Shown here piece by piece: positions 61,668 through 64,000 of a stretch of DNA of 64,000 nucleotides (the stretch's first letter is position 1; each line of letters starts with the position of its first letter). Where the stretch lies: the NCBI RefSeq assembly GCF_038070315.1, contig NZ_JBBPCC010000014.1, positions 158,806 to 222,805 of the forward strand, written 5' to 3'. The translations under genes were made by a program, and so were the position numbers. The DNA is from Paenibacillus_G filicis. GTDB lineage: Bacteria > Bacillota > Bacilli > Paenibacillales > NBRC-103111. Below the pieces are notes generated by a model. That model did not search any database and was not told where the DNA came from. It saw nothing but the letters and a program-made list of their open reading frames with translations.

Positions 61668-63148
61668 GAGACTGTCAATTAATAAGTGTAACCTTTGAAA
61701 GCAGAATCTAGCAAACAGCGAGCCGCAGCTTGACCGGAGCCTCTGGCGGGCCCGATGCACCCGCGATGGGCGAAGGGGCCTGTGGGCCTTTTTCGCTCCG
61801 GCGATCAGCCTATCAGGCCCACCCCCTCCCCATCAAGCCGCTTAGCGCACCTGGACGCGCTCCGGATAAAATACCGTGAGCTGCAGCAGAATTTGACCCC
61901 AGTTCTGCACCCGTCCTGTCCATTTTCGCAGTACATCCATGGTCGCCAGGTACAGCATCTTCAGCAGCGATTCGTCGGTCGGAAAGATGCTTTTGCCCTT
62001 GGTGACCTTTCGCAGCTGCCGATGGTAACCCTCGATCATGTTGGTTGTGTAGATGAGCTTGCGCAGCTCCGGCGGATAGGCAAAGAAGGTCGAGAGCTCC
62101 TCCCAATTCTGCCGCCATGACTTCACGAGTAACGGGTATTTCGTTCCCCATTCTTCCTCAAATCGATCCAGTTCCGCCCTCGCAGCTTCCTCCGTCGGTG
62201 CTTTGTAGATCGGCTTGAGATCAGCCGTAACTCGTTTCAGATCTTTGTAGGACACATAGCGCGTGGAACTGCGAATTTGGTGTATGATGCACTTTTGGAT
62301 ATCCGTTTTCGGAAAGCTGGCGCTAATCGCCTGGCTGAAGCCGGTCAGGTTGTCCACGCAGACGAGCAGGATGTCTTGGACGCCTCGGTTTTTGAGCTCA
62401 TTCAAGACGCTTAGCCAGAACTTGGCCGATTCGTTCTCGCCAATCCAGATGCCCAGCACATCTTTGTTGCCATCCAGATCAACCCCGATGACCATGTAGG
62501 TCGCCTTGTTCACAATGGCCCCGTCCTGCTTGACTTTGAAGTGAATCGCATCGAGAAAGACGACCGCATAAACCGGCTGCAGTGGGCGGCTTTGCCATTC
62601 TTTGATCAGCGGTACGATTTTATTGGTTATATTGGAAATGAGAGTTGGGGATACTTCAATCCCATAGAGGTTTTGTAGGTGATCCTGGATGTCACGGGTG
62701 CTGACACCTTTAGCGTACAGGGCGACGACCTGGTCTTCAATGCCGGTCACGTTGGTTTGGTTTTTCTTGATCACCACGGGATTAAACTCGCCCAGCCGGT
62801 CCCGCGGCACTTGAATCTCCATGTCACCATACTCGGTATGCACGGTCTTTTTCCCGTAGCCGTTACGGCTGTTCTTTGTGGCTTTATTCTGATCGTAGCG
62901 CGCATAGTCGAGCTGAGTATCGAGCTCAGCTTTCAGCGCTTCCTCCAGCACATCTTTGAACATGTCTTTCAGCGTCGATTGAATGTGTTCCACGGATTGG
63001 AACTTGTGTTCATCGACAAAAGCACGGATATCTCTTTTGGTCCAAAACTTTTCGGTCATCTTGGTTTCCTCCGAATCGAGTTTTCTATGATGTCAGTATG
63101 CCCAACTTTTCTCGATTTCAAAGGTTCCACGTTCTATTTTACAGACCC
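61668..63148 (-). mobile_element. Complete IS256-family insertion sequence (1481 bp)
   Basis: Bounded by 33-bp imperfect inverted repeats (61668-61700 and 63116-63148; outer ends GAGACTGT and GGGTCTGT, 25 of 33 positions equal) and by an 8-bp target duplication CGCAAAGC (61660-61667 and 63149-63156). One transposase gene inside. The size, TIR pattern and 8-bp duplication fit IS256. Confidence 0.92.
61842..63059 (-). CDS. IS256-family (mutator-type) transposase
   Basis: 405 residues. The N-terminus (KRDIRAFVDEHKFQSVEHIQ) and NGYGKKTVHTEYGDMEIQVP are typical. DDE residues: Asp in VFLDAIHFKVKQDGA, Asp in LLVCVDNLTGFSQAI, Glu in NMIEGYHRQLRKVTKGK. Full length for the family and intact, so the element may still be active. 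Confidence 0.95.
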   Translation of the reverse strand: MTEKFWTKRDIRAFVDEHKFQSVEHIQSTLKDMFKDVLEEALKAELDTQLDYARYDQNKATKNSRNGYGKKTVHTEYGDMEIQVPRDRLGEFNPVVIKKNQTNVTGIEDQVVALYAKGVSTRDIQDHLQNLYGIEVSPTLISNITNKIVPLIKEWQSRPLQPVYAVVFLDAIHFKVKQDGAIVNKATYMVIGVDLDGNKDVLGIWIGENESAKFWLSVLNELKNRGVQDILLVCVDNLTGFSQAISASFPKTDIQKCIIHQIRSSTRYVSYKDLKRVTADLKPIYKAPTEEAARAELDRFEEEWGTKYPLLVKSWRQNWEELSTFFAYPPELRKLIYTTNMIEGYHRQLRKVTKGKSIFPTDESLLKMLYLATMDVLRKWTGRVQNWGQILLQLTVFYPERVQVR

Positions 63149-63298
63149 CGCAAAGCAATTAGTTCATTCTCTTCTGCAGAACGATTGTCTTTCTCCGAGA
63201 AAGAGCCTGTGGTTTGTGCTTGTTTGATCCAACGATCCAAGGCCGATGCGGTGAGCCCATATTCCCCTATGGCTGATCCAGGTAATAACCCCTTCATA

Positions 63299-63385
63299 AT
63301 GATAAAAGTAATTTCCGAGAATACATTTGAAGAAATAGTAGTCGATCTAGAGAAATATGATTGTTGTGAAGAAGCAGAAATTTAA
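63299..63385 (+). pseudogene. Short gene fragment
   Basis: 28 codons, ATG 63299 to TAA 63385, acidic (VDLEKYDCCEEAEI). Lies just past the IS3 remnant; probably the remains of a gene broken by IS activity. Confidence 0.3.
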
Positions 63386-63623
63386 TAGTGAATTACAATG
63401 CGACCCTCCCCATGTGGTGTTTTCAAATGCTAGTCACTTCAAAAATTCAACTTAGAATGTGTCGTGCGGAAAAATAATCTATGTCACGATGAAATTAGAC
63501 AGAAATTATAAAATCAGTGTATCTAAAAGACTGAATGTTATAGTTGGTGGTAACTGGAAAAAAGGTACTACCATCTTTTATGCGAAGCTCTCTTAGAGCA
63601 CAGTTTCAGCTCTAAATAGGTTT

Positions 63624-63816
63624 TTGTTCTGTAATGATAACTTTTTAAAAGCTCGAGATGCTCTTAGCCAGAATAAGCATTTGCTCTTAAGCTTTCGAGG
63701 AGAGGATGTTTTGATCTACACGCTCATGTTCGGGATCATTTTGGTTAATATAATGTTTATTCTCAATAATTTAGTGATTATTAAAGATACATCAAAAAGT
63801 ACGTTATACCTTGCTG
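63624..63816 (+). pseudogene. Membrane-protein frame truncated by IS256 insertion
   Basis: From TTG 63624 a frame encodes LSQNKHLLLSFRGEDV then a TM helix (LMFGIILVNIMFILNNLVII). It continues a few codons into the inverted repeat of the second IS at 63817 before stopping at 63869, so the C-terminus is IS-derived. Its own start is also uncertain. Confidence 0.4.
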
Positions 63817-64000
63817 GAGTCTGTAAAATAAAGTGTGTAAACTCCCAAAACCTATTAAAATGGAAATAAGAGAAAGGTTGGGGAGAACACATGGGATTAT
63901 GGACGAAGCAGCAGCTCCGCGAGTTTATCAAGGAGAATAAATTGGTAACGGCTCAAGATGCCCAAAACGCATTGAAAAATCTATTTGCTGAGACGATTCA
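63817..64000 (+). mobile_element. Second IS256-family element, left end (runs off the window)
   Basis: Starts GAGTCTGTAAAATAAAGTGT, close to the TIR of the complete element (GGGTCTGTAAAATAGAACGT). A transposase start follows at 63891. Only the first 184 bp are in the window. Confidence 0.8.
63891..64000 (+). CDS. IS256-family transposase, N-terminal part (partial)
   Basis: ATG 63891 behind GGGGAGAAC. The first 36 residues (LWTKQQLREFIKENKLVTAQ, DAQNALKNLFAETIQ) are an IS256-family N-terminus. It differs from the transposase at 61842, so it is a different element. Confidence 0.85.
   Translation, partial: MGLWTKQQLREFIKENKLVTAQDAQNALKNLFAETI

Larger units (their letters stand above)
61584..63279 (-). 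pseudogene. IS3-family (IS150-like) transposase remnant, internally deleted and split by IS256 element
   Basis: On the minus strand, codons right of the IS256 element (63279 down to 63149) encode EYGLTASALDRWIKQAQTTG and SFSEKDNRSAEENELIALR, an IS3-family OrfA. Codons left of it (61667 to the stop at 61584) encode NRIHGTLKYLTPIQYRHAAL then KKVV, the C-terminus of the OrfB integrase. The two join in frame if the IS256 and one target copy are removed, so most of the transposase was already lost before insertion. Confidence 0.8.
63280..63816. other. AT-rich region between two IS elements
   Basis: About 540 bp. Holds a 28-codon fragment (63299-63385, MIKVISENTFEEIVVDLEKY...) and a membrane-protein frame cut by the second IS (63624 onward). 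No intact gene was recognised. Confidence 0.4.

Noticed and set aside
1..64000. CRISPR arrays, prophage modules and rRNA/tRNA genes
   Set aside because: No spaced repeats, phage structural genes, cloverleafs or rRNA motifs were seen when reading the window.

Overview
The window reads as chromosomal DNA of a Paenibacillus-like Firmicute. Signs are strong purine-rich ribosome binding sites with TTG/GTG starts, S-layer-homology (SLH) and copper-amine-oxidase-like stalk proteins, several Lpl/Yes-type CUT1 sugar transporters run by AraC-type sensors or YesM/YesN pairs, and a TnrA-like MerR regulator. Most of the window is GC-rich, dense and ordinary in organisation. The last ~5 kb (from about 58.9 kb) is AT-rich, gene-poor and full of gene fragments and insertion sequences. 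No rRNA, tRNA or CRISPR array was seen.

Layout. 0-2 kb: end of a P5C dehydrogenase gene, proline dehydrogenase and arginase (arginine/proline catabolism). 2-6.5 kb: small unknown genes, a CPBP membrane protease, and an ABC-F protein preceded by a short leader ORF and an intrinsic terminator that look like an attenuator. 6.6-9.6 kb: translationally coupled operon of an M20 N-carbamoyl-amino-acid/ureido hydrolase with PyrK- and PyrD-type dihydroorotate dehydrogenase subunits. 9.7-12.7 kb: minus-strand set of a Tat-exported flavin amine/amino-acid oxidase, an exported RidA-like protein and TatA, divergent from a TnrA-like regulator. 13.5-16.7 kb: a large secreted PHP-domain protein with SLH anchors.

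18.4-25.6 kb: sugar ABC transporter (two permeases, a lipoprotein binding protein), a membrane AraC-type sensor and a sulfatase, suggesting uptake and desulfation of a sulfated glycan. 26-28.3 kb: nicotinamidase and nicotinate phosphoribosyltransferase (NAD salvage). 28.3-33 kb: stalk-domain protein, Dabb protein, PrcB-like secreted protein with an apparent ATA start, and an M23 peptidase. 33-46.8 kb: two FAD-dependent oxidoreductases, each beside its own regulator (AraC, LacI), then a YesN/YesM two-component system, a second CUT1 transporter and an SGNH esterase. 47-53.4 kb: Gfo/Idh/MocA oxidoreductase, then a run with RtcB RNA ligase, a BCS1-like AAA ATPase, a small membrane protein, KptA RNA 2'-phosphotransferase and TatD nuclease, a possible RNA-repair neighbourhood with an unusual structured leader. 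53.5-58.8 kb: TrxB, TauE/SafE permease, GNAT, a secreted protein with degenerate SLH-like repeats, UppP.

58.9-64 kb: AT-rich degenerate region with a SUKH (SMI1/KNR4) immunity-type protein, another possible immunity protein, a small lipoprotein, several fragments resembling ends of larger proteins, a complete IS256-family element with 8-bp target duplication inserted in an internally deleted IS3-family remnant, and the start of a second IS256-family element at the window edge.

The strongest candidates for something new are the Tat-oxidase/RidA/TatA/TnrA-like nitrogen-scavenging module, the RtcB-AAA...KptA-TatD neighbourhood with its leader, and the ABC-F attenuator.
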